A stretch of 64,000 nucleotides of DNA from Labrys miyagiensis (GTDB taxonomy: Bacteria; Pseudomonadota; Alphaproteobacteria; Rhizobiales; Labraceae). Made by a program: the position numbers and the translations under genes. The DNA is taken from the NCBI RefSeq assembly GCF_030160835.1, contig NZ_BSPC01000021.1, forward strand, positions 31,575 through 95,574, written 5' to 3'. The notes beneath the pieces were generated by a model. That model did not search any database, was not told the origin of the DNA, and saw only the letters and a list, made by a program, of their open reading frames with translations. This document shows, one piece after another, positions 35,224 to 44,302 of the stretch; position 1 is the stretch's first letter, and every line of letters begins with the position of its first letter.

Positions 35224-36789
35224 TTAATCGGAAAGCCCGGCCTTACGCAGGCCCTCTACCCACCTAGCGATATCGTCCGATCGACGGAATGGGAACAGTT
35301 CTGTGAGGTCGGAGATGCGTAGCTCGGACTCGAGCTCACGCAAACGCTCGACAGCTTCTTGCGCCTCCTCGAGCTGGCCGGCGAGCGCGCCGCTTGCTGC
35401 AGCCGCGCATATGGATATCACGAATTTCGGCTGTTGCCGCATTGCGGTTCGCGACCAGGATAAGGCTTCGGCATAGTGGCCAGTCAGAAAATGAGAGTAG
35501 GCAGTCGCCGTCCGCATGAAAAACAGGACTTCGGGGTCGTTTGGGCTCAGCCGCATCGCGCGAGCGCCGCGCTCCGTCGCGGCGTCAGGCTGCCCGAGCC
35601 AGATCTTGACCCAGCTGCCGAACACCCACGCCCATGCCAGGTTCGGATTCAGCACCAAAGCCCGATCGATCAGGGCGTCGCCCTCGTCAAGGCGGCCGAC
35701 GACATAGGCAAGGACGATCCCCGCGGTGCAGAGCGCGACGGCGTCATCCCTGCCGAACTCCGCCGCCAGCCTGGCCAGTCGCTCGGCTTCAGCGGTCTCT
35801 TGTCTGCGATCAATCATCCAGCCGCACGCTTTGCGCTGGGAGTAGCAGCGCGCGGCCAGGCCATAAGCCGATGCAAATTCGGGGTCGCGTTCAATCGCGC
35901 AGCGGAAATCTCGCAGCGCCTCATTGTTGGCCTGTCTGTTCCACCGGTGGACGTTTGCCATGCCGCGCAAGAAATAGTCGTAGGCGTCGAGACTCTCGGT
36001 TGGCTTGTGATTGGCGCGGTCAATCTCGACTTGTCCCAGCCGCGGGGCGATTGCGCCCACGACGCTCGCGGTCACCTGGTCCTGCAGATCGAAGATGTCT
36101 TCGAGCCCACCTTCGAAGCGATCGGCCCAGAGAAGGACGCCGCTCGAGGCTTCCAACAACTGGCCGGTGATGCGCACGCGGTTGGCTGACTTCCGCACAC
36201 TGCCTTCGAGCACATAGCGCACGCCGAGCGCACGCCCGATTTGTTTTACGTCGACGGTTCGACCCTTATAGGCGAAGCTTGAATTGCGGGCGATGACGAA
36301 CAGCCATCGCATGCGCGACAACGCGGTGATGATCTCCTCCACCATGCCATCCGCGAAGTATTCCTGATCAGGATCCCCGCTCATGTTGGCAAATGGCAGA
36401 ACAGCGATCGAGGGGCGATCTGGAAGGGCAGGAGGACCGGGCGGCCAGGAGAGCAAGGATGCTGCGTTGACGGCGTCTCGTTCTTCGCGGACCGCGCCCG
36501 CAAACCGTATGCCCTTGCGCGGCAGCTTTTTGATAAGGCGTTGCGCGTTGCCGGTATCGCCGACTGCGCTGCGGACCGCGTTGATGCGGGTGGTCAATGC
36601 TGATTCCGAAACAAGCCGTCCGCCCCACACTGCGGCCAGGATGTCGTCCTTGCTGACCACGCGGTCGCGGTTGCGGATCAGGTAGGTCAGAAGATCGAAA
36701 ACTTGAGGTTCGACAGAGATCGGACCCGCCGGCCCTCGAAGCTCGCGGCGGGCAATATCCAGCACAAACTGCTCAAAGAAAAACAGCAC
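35224..36789 (-). CDS. winged-helix regulator with adenylate-cyclase-type/TPR C-terminus
   Basis: 521 residues from GTG 36789; the frame stays open upstream to 37077 but without a good start. The N-terminus is an OmpR/CadC-like DNA-binding domain (FEQFVLDIARRELRGPAGPI, DLLTYLIRNRDRVVSKDDIL, SALTTRINAVRSAVGD). Then comes a domain with PSIAVLPFANMSGDPDQEYF, ALGVRYVLEGSVRKSANRVR and TGQLLEASSGVLLWADRFEG, as in CHASE/FlgO-type regions of rhizobial adenylate-cyclase-like regulators. The second half is tetratricopeptide-like helices (about residues 270-510). No membrane segment separates the parts, so it is cytosolic. It is divergent from a flavin monooxygenase gene, which it may control. Confidence 0.85.
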   Translation of the reverse strand: MLFFFEQFVLDIARRELRGPAGPISVEPQVFDLLTYLIRNRDRVVSKDDILAAVWGGRLVSESALTTRINAVRSAVGDTGNAQRLIKKLPRKGIRFAGAVREERDAVNAASLLSWPPGPPALPDRPSIAVLPFANMSGDPDQEYFADGMVEEIITALSRMRWLFVIARNSSFAYKGRTVDVKQIGRALGVRYVLEGSVRKSANRVRITGQLLEASSGVLLWADRFEGGLEDIFDLQDQVTASVVGAIAPRLGQVEIDRANHKPTESLDAYDYFLRGMANVHRWNRQANNEALRDFRCAIERDPEFASAYGLAARCYSQRKACGWMIDRRQETAEAERLARLAAEFGRDDAVALCTAGIVLAYVVGRLDEGDALIDRALVLNPNLAWAWVFGSWVKIWLGQPDAATERGARAMRLSPNDPEVLFFMRTATAYSHFLTGHYAEALSWSRTAMRQQPKFVISICAAAASGALAGQLEEAQEAVERLRELESELRISDLTELFPFRRSDDIARWVEGLRKAGLSD

Positions 36790-37023
36790 CGGACAGCCCC
36801 GATCACCGCAGGCGAGTGGAATGGCAAGGTAGCACAGCCGACCACAGGAAAAAATAAAGGCCGCCTTAAGAACAAATGAAGCCGCTCTGAAAGCCCGCTC
36901 GGGTGCCGCCTGCGATGCTGGCGCCATTCGGCCAAAGCCGAATAGGGGAGCCGACCCTGCGGCGGCAACTGCCGCCCAGTTTGAGCGGCCAATCTCGCGG
37001 TGTTCGATTTCCGGGAGGCGCGA

Positions 37024-38856
37024 ATGCTGGATAGAACGGAAAACATCACAACGGTTGTGGAGAATTGGCTTTCCCAATTTGGACGGGCTCTTGCCGAGCC
37101 CGACGACGTTCTCCTTGAAGCGCTATTTCATCCTGACAGCCATTGGCGCGACGTGCTGGCCCTGACTTGGCGTATCATGACGGTCAGCGGTTCGGATGCC
37201 ATTGTGAGAGAGTTGAAAACGCATGTCGGTCGAGCCAACCCAACCGGGTTCAGAACCGATCCCAATCGGACCGTGCCCCGCGTTGTGACGCGTGCGGGCG
37301 CTAACGCGATCGAAGCAGTCTTCAGATTTGAAACCGCAGACGGTCGCGGCAGCGGGGTCCTTCGGCTCAGCCGCGACACGAACAATGGCGCAATGCACAA
37401 GGCATGGACTCTGCTCACAACACTCGACGAGATTAAGGCGTTAGAGGAGCCGGGGCGGCCGCACGGCAAATCCCATTCGCGCGACTTTCGCGGCCCCAAC
37501 TGGCTCGACCTCAGGAAGGCTGCCACCGCATATGCGGATCGAGATCCCGTCGTGCTTGTGGTGGGTGGGGGACAGGCCGGGCTTTCGATCGCGGCGCGCC
37601 TGGCCCAATTGCAAGTCGATACGCTGATCGTGGACCGCCAACCGCGCATCGGCGACAACTGGCGCAATCGTTATCACGCACTGACTTTGCACAACCAAGT
37701 GCACGTCAACCATCTACCGTACATGCCTTTTCCGCCAACCTGGCCGAGCTACATACCCAAAGACAAACTCGCCGCGTGGTTCGAGGCCTATGTGGAAAGC
37801 ATGGAGCTCAACTACTGGACAGCCAGCGAATTCGAGAGCGGCGCATACGACGAGGCCGAGGAGCGATGGTCCGTAATGCTCCGTAGGGCCGACGGCACGA
37901 AACGGGAAATGCATCCGAAGCATGTCGTTATGGCCACCGGAGCAAGCGGCATTCCGAGCATTCCCGATATCCCGACATTGTGCAACTTCAGCGGCAAGAT
38001 TCTGCACTCCAGCCAATACGAAGACGGCGAGGCGTGGAGGGGCAAGAGCGTCCTGGTCATAGGCGCCGGCAACAGCGGCCATGACATTGCGCAAGACTTG
38101 TATTCAAGCGGTGCAAGGGTCACGCTCGTTCAGCGCGGTTCGACTCTGATCGTCAATATCGAGCCAAGCGCGCAGCTACCCTACGCGCTCTACGGCGAAG
38201 GGCCTCCCCTGGAAGACTGCGACCTCATCGCGACATCCATCCCGCTTTCATTGGCGAAGAAAAGCCACATCCTCTTCACTGAACGAGCGAAGAATTTGGA
38301 CAGGGGCCTCCTCGACGGGCTCGAGCGCGTGGGGTTCAAGCTTGATTTCGGCGAAGATGGAACAGGTTGGCAGTTCAAGTACCTCACTCGCGGCGGCGGT
38401 TACTACTTCAATGTCGGCTGTTCCGATCTCATCGTCGACGGCAAGATAGGCCTGGTACCATTTTCCGATATCGGCGGATTCCTCGCACATGGGGCGCAGA
38501 TGCGCAGCGGCGATACGCTTGCTGCCGATCTGATCGTTTTGGCGACCGGCTATGAATGCCAAGAACATTTGGTTCGCAAACTGTTTGGTGAAGCTGTCGC
38601 GGCCCGCGTTGGCCCCATCTGGGGATTCGGCGATGGCCAGGAACTGCGCAACATGTTCACGCGCACCGCGCAGCCGGGCCTCTGGTTTATTGCCGGCAGC
38701 CTGGCCCAATGCCGAATCTACTCCAAGTACCTCGGACTGCAGATAAAGGCCTGCGAGGTAGGCCTGCTGCCCCAAGGTCGTCTTGCTCGGGACGCCTCCG
38801 GAGGGTGCAACTCGGCAAATACGAACCCTAAACGGCTGTCTGGGCGGACCTACTAG
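37024..38856 (+). CDS. flavin-containing monooxygenase with NTF2-like N-terminus
   Basis: 610 residues from ATG 37024 after GGAGG. The first about 140 residues look like a SnoaL/NTF2-type domain (DDVLLEALFHPDSHWRDVLA). The rest is a class-B flavoprotein monooxygenase: FAD motif VVGGGQAGLSIAARL (about residue 180), fingerprint-like region HNQVHVNHLPYMPFPPTWPS and NADPH motif VIGAGNSGHDIAQDL (about residue 345), then a late LATGYECQ. Such proteins oxidise ketones, amines or indolic acids with O2. The gene is divergent from the CadC-like regulator and is preceded by 234 bases that should hold both promoters. Confidence 0.88.
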   Translation: MLDRTENITTVVENWLSQFGRALAEPDDVLLEALFHPDSHWRDVLALTWRIMTVSGSDAIVRELKTHVGRANPTGFRTDPNRTVPRVVTRAGANAIEAVFRFETADGRGSGVLRLSRDTNNGAMHKAWTLLTTLDEIKALEEPGRPHGKSHSRDFRGPNWLDLRKAATAYADRDPVVLVVGGGQAGLSIAARLAQLQVDTLIVDRQPRIGDNWRNRYHALTLHNQVHVNHLPYMPFPPTWPSYIPKDKLAAWFEAYVESMELNYWTASEFESGAYDEAEERWSVMLRRADGTKREMHPKHVVMATGASGIPSIPDIPTLCNFSGKILHSSQYEDGEAWRGKSVLVIGAGNSGHDIAQDLYSSGARVTLVQRGSTLIVNIEPSAQLPYALYGEGPPLEDCDLIATSIPLSLAKKSHILFTERAKNLDRGLLDGLERVGFKLDFGEDGTGWQFKYLTRGGGYYFNVGCSDLIVDGKIGLVPFSDIGGFLAHGAQMRSGDTLAADLIVLATGYECQEHLVRKLFGEAVAARVGPIWGFGDGQELRNMFTRTAQPGLWFIAGSLAQCRIYSKYLGLQIKACEVGLLPQGRLARDASGGCNSANTNPKRLSGRTY

Positions 38857-38998
38857 CCAAGAGGATTGTGACAGTTTCTCGCCTTTCAGCTGGCGTTGCC
38901 ATCGAACGACCGGTTTGGGGTCGAACCTTGTCATTCAACCCTTACCCGCTGATCGACCACTTCCTCAGGGCGATCGGGCATTTAAAAGGGCCTGATAC

Positions 38999-39800
38999 GG
39001 CATTGTCACGTGAACTCCGGCAAACCAGACTCGTCCCGATTCAACGCTGCGCTCAGGCCGCGGCGGTTGCGATCTGCCACTGTTGAGCGGCCGCAGCTCG
39101 GAAGAGGCGTAGCGTCGCTCGGGAGATAGGATGGCGCTGAAGGTTGAACGCATTGTGGATGGCGGCATGGACGGCAAGGAAACATTGGGCGGATCCCGCT
39201 GACTTGAACCGCCGCATCCTTCGCTCCCGCCGCCGTACAACCTGATGGGAGTTCTCGGCTCGGTTGTTCTGCCGCAGGCCGTGCTCATGATGTGCGGAGA
39301 GACGGAGTTCGCGTCCCGCGGCTGCGTAGGATCGCAATTTGTCCGTCACCAACACTGTCGGAGCAAAGCCCTGCTTCTTCAGCAGCTTGCGTAGAAGCCT
39401 AAGCGCTGCAGCCTTATCGCGTCTCGATTGGACCAGCATGTCGAGGATCTCGCCCTCGCTGTCGACGGCCCGCCACAGAAACATGCGCTGGCCCTGGATA
39501 GAGACAACCATCTCATCCAGATGCCATGTTTCTGCCGCCCGCGGTCGCAGCCGACGCAAGTTGCGAGCGTAAATCAGTCCGAACTTGCGCACCCACCGGC
39601 GGATCGTCTCGTAGGAGACGTCGAGCCCACGTTCCGCCAGCACTCCTCTACATCGCGGTAGCTGAGGGTGAACCGCAGATAAAGCCATACGGCGTGCCGG
39701 ATGATCTCGGGGGGATATTGGTGGCGGGCATAGGAAATTGGCTGCATGCCATGTCCTACCGCGGCGCGGCTCACTTCGTCAAAGTTACCGTGACAATGCC
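38999..39800 (-). mobile_element. IS6-family element, type 2, complete ends
   Basis: About 802 bp. The ends read GGCATTGTCACGTGAACT (38999) and, on the minus strand, GGCATTGTCACGGTAACT (39800). The first eleven bases match the tips of the 150-bp elements (GGCATTGTCA). The transposase is frameshifted. Confidence 0.8.
39053..39747 (-). pseudogene. IS6-family transposase (type 2), frameshifted
   Basis: The natural start gives MQPISYARHQYPPEIIRHAV and WLYLRFTLSYRDVEE. One base is missing near 39650 (GAGGAGTGCTGG against GAAGAATTGCTGG in the other copy), and the protein continues in the next frame as LAERGLDVSYETIRRWVRKF to the end at 39053. All three DDE residues lie in the second frame (HLDEMVV, VTDKLRSYA, NRAENSHQVV). 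It is inactive unless rescued by frameshifting. Confidence 0.88.
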
Positions 39801-39814
39801 CTGACCCCTTCACA

Positions 39815-42475
39815 TCAATCGGAAAGTGCGTCGGAAGCGCCTGACATAGTCTCTCCGCCAACGATCGGACGCAGATCGTAACCAACCCGATAGAAAAACC
39901 GACCAATGCGTTTCCCGTCCTTGACGATGTCTTCCTCAACGATGTCCCCCAAACGCCCAAATCGGCCGTTCAGCATCGGATCTCCGACCTGATTGCGTTT
40001 CAGCGCGAATAAGATAGCGGTCTTGCCACGCGTATCTTCTGGCTTGTACCAGTAATTGTACATGAGGCTGTGTCCGCCCAGCGCACCGCGACCAACGGAG
40101 TTCGCTGTTTCTTTGTCGCCGCGGCTGTAAAAGGCCATCTCGCTTGCGAGGAAATAGGCGTCCATGCCGACGAGGATCGGATCGCTGGCCCCATCATGTC
40201 CGATCTCGCTCCGAAGCGCGGCGGCCCGTTGACCAAACTCCTTCCATCCCACGGGAAGGGGGCGCAGGCCGCCACCGTGCCCCACCACCGGAAACCCCAG
40301 AACGAGGTAGTGCAGGCCCAAGCCGTAGCCGACAAGAAGGATCATCACAGTCGGAACCCACCATCTTTGCAGACGGATGTCGAGACGGGTAGCCGCCTTG
40401 CCCCTGGCAGTAACCATGGCTGCCACGGCAGGCAGTGCGGCGAGCCACAGGGGACCGGTCCAATTGAGTTTAATCGCATGGAAGAGGCTGAAGGCGAGCA
40501 GGACCAAGAGCGGAACGAATGTATAGATGAGGATGAAAAGTGACCGCTGCTCGGCATCCGGGGCCGGTTCGCTACTGGTCAACCGTCTGACGGCGCGCAA
40601 GGCGAACCCGATGGAAAGCAGCCCGAGCGGCGTCAGAAGAACGAGCGTGGCGATGATCAGGGAAGGGAGCGCGAATTCAATCGCACCCCGCAAGCGGCGC
40701 GTACTCTGGAATGCAAAGGATGCCCAGCCGTGCTGCGCGTTCCAGGCGATTACCGGTGAGAATAGACATGCCGCAAGCGCGGCAGCCAAGTAGGGTTCGG
40801 GCCGAGCGAGCCAACGCCTGGATTTGGGATCGAGGAGGATGAATAGCAGCGTCGCAGGACCGAGCAAGGCAATCGTGTATTTCGACAGCAAGCCTAGCCC
40901 CATGCAGATGCCGCCGCCCCACCAGGCACGCCGCTGCCCCCCGATAAGCGCTCGTTCCAGAAAGTAGAGCGTACCGGCCCAGGCCGCCGTCAAAGGTGCG
41001 TCGGGTGTCATCGTCAGGCCAATCGTAAAGAAGAAGGGCAGCGTGGCGATGAAGAGCACGCCGACGAAAGCCGCCGACTTGCCGAACAGATTACGCGTAA
41101 GCCGGAAAGTGAAGAACGCCGTGGCGAGCCACATAAGTGAGGCGCTGATGCGCACGCCAAACTCGGTGTTGCCGAACAGATTTGTGCCGAGCCAGATCAG
41201 CCAGGCAACCATCGGTGGGTGATCGAGATAGCCGATGTCGAGATGCTGCGCATAGTTCCAATAGTAGGCTTCTTCCGGCAGGAGGTTGACGAGCCCCATA
41301 TAGATCAACCGCAGTGTGAGAACGTAGGCAAACAGGCCCATTGCGGCAACGCGCCAGCGTATATCAGAGGGAACGCGAGAACTCAGAGACGGGAAGACGA
41401 AGAAGGCACAGCCGAAATAGTTGACGAAGGCGGCCACGCCGACACCAAGGACGATAGATGCCTGGGTTGGCCATCCGAGGAGTTCGACAGCGCCCACCAG
41501 CACGCCGCCGCGCAGGCAAAGCGCGAGGATGCATATCGTCAAAAAGCGAAGGTAGAGCACCCAGTTCTTTTCTAGGCGGCGGTGTCCGCGCTCCACGAAA
41601 GCCCATCTCGAATTGAGCACATAGTTGAAAAGTGTTGCGACAATGAAGCTCGCAACATGTGCGACAGCCAGTGAGAAGCCGATACCGAGTAGAAGTTCGA
41701 AAACCAGGAGATCGACAAAGATGCCGATCAGCCCAACACTGGCAAAGCGGGAGAGATTACCGACCGAGACCGCCCCACCGGCCAACACCGCGAGGCGCCG
41801 GGCGTAGGCTACCATCTGCCTCCAGCCAATTTTAGACTCTCCTTTCTCGCGGTCTCGAAAGACGATCGGCACCTCGTTCAGACGAAGTGCGCTGCCTCCT
41901 TCGGCGATGATTTCCAAACCTATCTTGAAGCCGGCCGCTTGTGGGTCAATTGCCAACAGCCGCTCCTTGCGCACGGCGAAGTAGCCGGACATCGGATCCT
42001 TCAATTCGGTCAGAGGCCATGCGAGCAAGCCGCCGAGGCGCGACAGGACCCGTCGCGAAACCGGCCAGCCAGGTGTTCCGCCGCCCTGCACGTAGCGACT
42101 CCCGACCACCAAATCGGCGGCGTCGTCGAGAATGGGACGTATAAGTTCATTGACGTGTTCTGGAGGGTGACTCAAGTCGGCATCCATGACGACGACCACC
42201 TGGCCAGCCGCTTGGCGCGCGGCCGCCAGTACATCGCCGGCGAGGCCGCGCTTGCCGTCTGCGAGCACGAGTCGAACAGGGGCGATCATCTCCCAGGCAC
42301 GCACCTTTGCAATGGTGCCGTCCCGAGAACCGCCGTCCGCTACGAGAATTTCCAGAGCCGTGTCCTCCAACGCTTGAGACAGTATCGATGACACGGCTGC
42401 GTCGATATTGTCGACTTCGTCGAGTGTAGGCACAATGACTGACACGACGACTTGTTGTTGAGCTGATTGAAGCAT
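39815..42475 (-). CDS. trimodular glycosyltransferase: GT2 + GtrA + PMT/ArnT-like
   Basis: 886 residues in three parts. Residues 1 to about 225 are a dolichol/polyprenol-phosphate-mannose-synthase-type GT2 (VSVIVPTLDEVDNIDAAVSS, ILVADGGSRDGT, MDADLSHPPEHV with the DxD at 98-100, GSRYVQGG, SGYFAVRKE). Residues about 240-365 are a GtrA-like four-helix membrane domain (SRFASVGLIGIFVDLLVFEL, LFNYVLNSRWAF). Residues about 375-620 are a GT39/GT83 membrane glycosyltransferase (EEAYYWNYAQHLDIGYLDHP with two acidic residues, TPDAPLTAAW), followed by more membrane helices and a soluble tail. One protein could thus charge a polyprenyl phosphate, flip it and transfer the sugar to lipid or protein outside. 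It has no glycan-gene neighbours. Confidence 0.88.
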   Translation of the reverse strand: MLQSAQQQVVVSVIVPTLDEVDNIDAAVSSILSQALEDTALEILVADGGSRDGTIAKVRAWEMIAPVRLVLADGKRGLAGDVLAAARQAAGQVVVVMDADLSHPPEHVNELIRPILDDAADLVVGSRYVQGGGTPGWPVSRRVLSRLGGLLAWPLTELKDPMSGYFAVRKERLLAIDPQAAGFKIGLEIIAEGGSALRLNEVPIVFRDREKGESKIGWRQMVAYARRLAVLAGGAVSVGNLSRFASVGLIGIFVDLLVFELLLGIGFSLAVAHVASFIVATLFNYVLNSRWAFVERGHRRLEKNWVLYLRFLTICILALCLRGGVLVGAVELLGWPTQASIVLGVGVAAFVNYFGCAFFVFPSLSSRVPSDIRWRVAAMGLFAYVLTLRLIYMGLVNLLPEEAYYWNYAQHLDIGYLDHPPMVAWLIWLGTNLFGNTEFGVRISASLMWLATAFFTFRLTRNLFGKSAAFVGVLFIATLPFFFTIGLTMTPDAPLTAAWAGTLYFLERALIGGQRRAWWGGGICMGLGLLSKYTIALLGPATLLFILLDPKSRRWLARPEPYLAAALAACLFSPVIAWNAQHGWASFAFQSTRRLRGAIEFALPSLIIATLVLLTPLGLLSIGFALRAVRRLTSSEPAPDAEQRSLFILIYTFVPLLVLLAFSLFHAIKLNWTGPLWLAALPAVAAMVTARGKAATRLDIRLQRWWVPTVMILLVGYGLGLHYLVLGFPVVGHGGGLRPLPVGWKEFGQRAAALRSEIGHDGASDPILVGMDAYFLASEMAFYSRGDKETANSVGRGALGGHSLMYNYWYKPEDTRGKTAILFALKRNQVGDPMLNGRFGRLGDIVEEDIVKDGKRIGRFFYRVGYDLRPIVGGETMSGASDALSD

Positions 42476-42544
42476 AATTCTATGACATACCTTAGAGTAT
42501 CTCGAACTTTAAGCCGAGTTATTTAAGATCGTATTCCGAGAATT

Positions 42545-43039
42545 TTAGCCGACACCGTCGCAGTAGAGGCGGTCGCCTAAATATGTTCTTCGGCAAAGCT
42601 TACAGATATTGCAGTAATTTGGGCATTGAGCTGCCGCCTCAGCAGGTATGTCCGCTGCACTTTCTTTGGCATCGACTGCGCCGAGCTCCCCGGCCGCCAT
42701 CGGCTTAGACGGCAGTTGCGGCCCCTGTTGTTCTTCATGCGCATTTACGGTCGAGTCTGGTCCGGCCCAGATACAAGGGTATTCTGGTCCACGTTCTCCT
42801 TCGCACTCCCGCATGGCGCTAAGCCGAGCACCCTGCCTCCACCTTTCAAAGGCCAGCACGCCGGCCGCCAGAATGGCTGCGCCATAGGAACAGATCGCAC
42901 CGTTGGCATCATGTGCATCAGACAGATCGCTACCCAGGACTGAGAAGAGGGCAAGTCCGGCCAAGGCAAAAAAGGAGAGCAGGTTGCCTCGTCTAGCGAT
43001 CGTCAAAAAAGATTGCTTCTTTTGAACGTCTAGAGTCAT
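42545..43039 (-). CDS. two-helix membrane protein with cysteine-rich tail
   Basis: 164 residues. Two hydrophobic helices (GNLLSFFALAGLALFSVLGS and ICSYGAAILAAGVLAFERW) are followed by a polar, probably disordered stretch and a C-terminal motif CPNYCNICKLCRRTYLGDRL with a last cysteine near the end. The C-x3-C-x2-C-x2-C spacing could bind zinc or an iron-sulfur cluster. I recognise no family. It lies 69 bases upstream of the glycosyltransferase on the same strand and may be co-transcribed with it. Confidence 0.5.
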   Translation of the reverse strand: MTLDVQKKQSFLTIARRGNLLSFFALAGLALFSVLGSDLSDAHDANGAICSYGAAILAAGVLAFERWRQGARLSAMRECEGERGPEYPCIWAGPDSTVNAHEEQQGPQLPSKPMAAGELGAVDAKESAADIPAEAAAQCPNYCNICKLCRRTYLGDRLYCDGVG

Positions 43040-43054
43040 GGCGGGTCCCTTCCT

Positions 43055-43605
43055 TCAATGCACCGCCCGATCGGGTTGAACGATCCGCGTACTACGACCT
43101 GGGGTGGTCAGCAGATCGGCCATAGCCGGCTTGTGGGTTGGGGGGATTGGCGGGTTCAGCCGAACTCTGCACGAGCTTTGTAGAGCGCATGCCGGAATCG
43201 GCAGCCCAAGGACTGAAGTGAGCCTCCCCTTCGTCCCATCTGGTCTTAACACCCTTGATGCAGGCCTTGGCGCTAGCGGGATGTTCCTCCCAGACCAATG
43301 TCGATCCATCGACGACGATGCTTTGCAACGACGTCGGGCCGCGCAATTCAGCACCTGCTGGCGCCATAGAATATGCGGCGGATCCTGCGTACCTGAATGA
43401 ATATACAAGTACGAGCTGTTTGCGTTGCGGCCACTAGTTCCACCCTCTTCCGCGTGTTTGAAACCGCGCGCGCCATGCTCCTTTCCTAGAATTAGCGGAG
43501 GCTTAGGAGCCGAAGCTGTTTCCTAGCCAGCGATTCTTCCGATCTAGGATGACGAACTCGTGCCTCACGCGGTAAACCTTGGCCTCCGAGAGCCTCCGAC
43601 CGACG
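43055..43605. other. region without a supported gene
   Basis: About 550 bases with several short overlapping frames on both strands, none with a recognisable motif or convincing start. The right part (about 43500-43600) may be decayed 5' sequence of the RepB-type remnant that follows. Confidence 0.4.
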
Positions 43606-43734
43606 GCGCCGATACGCCAGGTGGAGGCGGCCGACCTGATGATTGGGCAGAGTAACTTCTCGGCAATGTTCGCGAAGGCGTTGCTGGCCGCAACACCAGA
43701 AAACCAGTTGATGGCCGAACTTGCTGCCCGTGGT
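43606..43734 (+). pseudogene. RepB-type ParB partition protein remnant
   Basis: The plus strand reads PIRQVEAADLMIGQSNFSAM, then FAKALLAATPENQLM. This resembles the text 'K-P-M-R-Q-I-E-A-A-E-L-M-I-x-x-N-x-Y-x-x-x-F-A-K-A-L-L-A-x-T-P-x-x-Q-L-V' in the C-terminal RepB domain (PF07506) of ParB-like proteins on rhizobial plasmids and islands. About 43 residues survive. The rest of the frame to 43974 does not look like the family. Evidence for plasmid or island ancestry; the match is from memory. Confidence 0.5.
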
Positions 43735-44094
43735 ATCAACAACACTATCGCTTGGCATAACGGCCCTCGGGTGTCGGATAGGCGAAAGCTGTCGGTCTCG
43801 GGCGCAGATCGTCTCGTCCAATTCGTCGAGAAACAACACGCACCCAGCCGTGGGTTTGCCGAGAATCAGAGTCCCAGATGCGGATCTATGGCAGACGCAG
43901 GTCTCGCAGAGATTACAGTCGCGCATTGTGTCTGCAGAAAAGTATTCGAAATCGCTGATCGTCGCGCCGTCTGATGATGCTACGATAGGGATTGGTGATG
44001 CGCCAAACGCCGGCACCTACACTGACGAAGAGCCAATCCACAAAACCTGCAATAGTCATTATGCCAGTCCTTTCATGAGGCGAGATCTGGCAAT

Positions 44095-44244
44095 GGCACT
44101 GTCAACTTAATCGACGAGCACCCCAGTCTAAGCAGTTTTATTTCCGATTCCAGCTTCCACTTGGTCGAGAACGCTCGAAAGAGGCGATCTAAGCAAGCCG
44201 AATTTGCTGAGCTTTTTAGCATTTGGGGTTAAGTTGACAGGGCC
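44095..44244 (-). mobile_element. 150-bp MITE-like element, copy E (divergent)
   Basis: Ends are GGCACTGTCAACTTAA and TTAAGTTGACAGGGCC; orientation is opposite to copy A. The minus strand keeps SSVLDQVEAGIGNKTA before an early stop, the most decayed copy. Only 58 bases separate it from copy F. Flanks lack a target duplication. Confidence 0.7.
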
Positions 44245-44302
44245 CGGTAAAGTCATTCTGCCGATGATTGACGGGTCCGACCGGCAACTCCTAAGTCCCG
44301 CC

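Noticed and set aside
36790-37077. Longer N-terminus for the winged-helix/TPR regulator
   Set aside because: It overlaps the divergent monooxygenase start and promoter, and its text does not belong to the DNA-binding domain.
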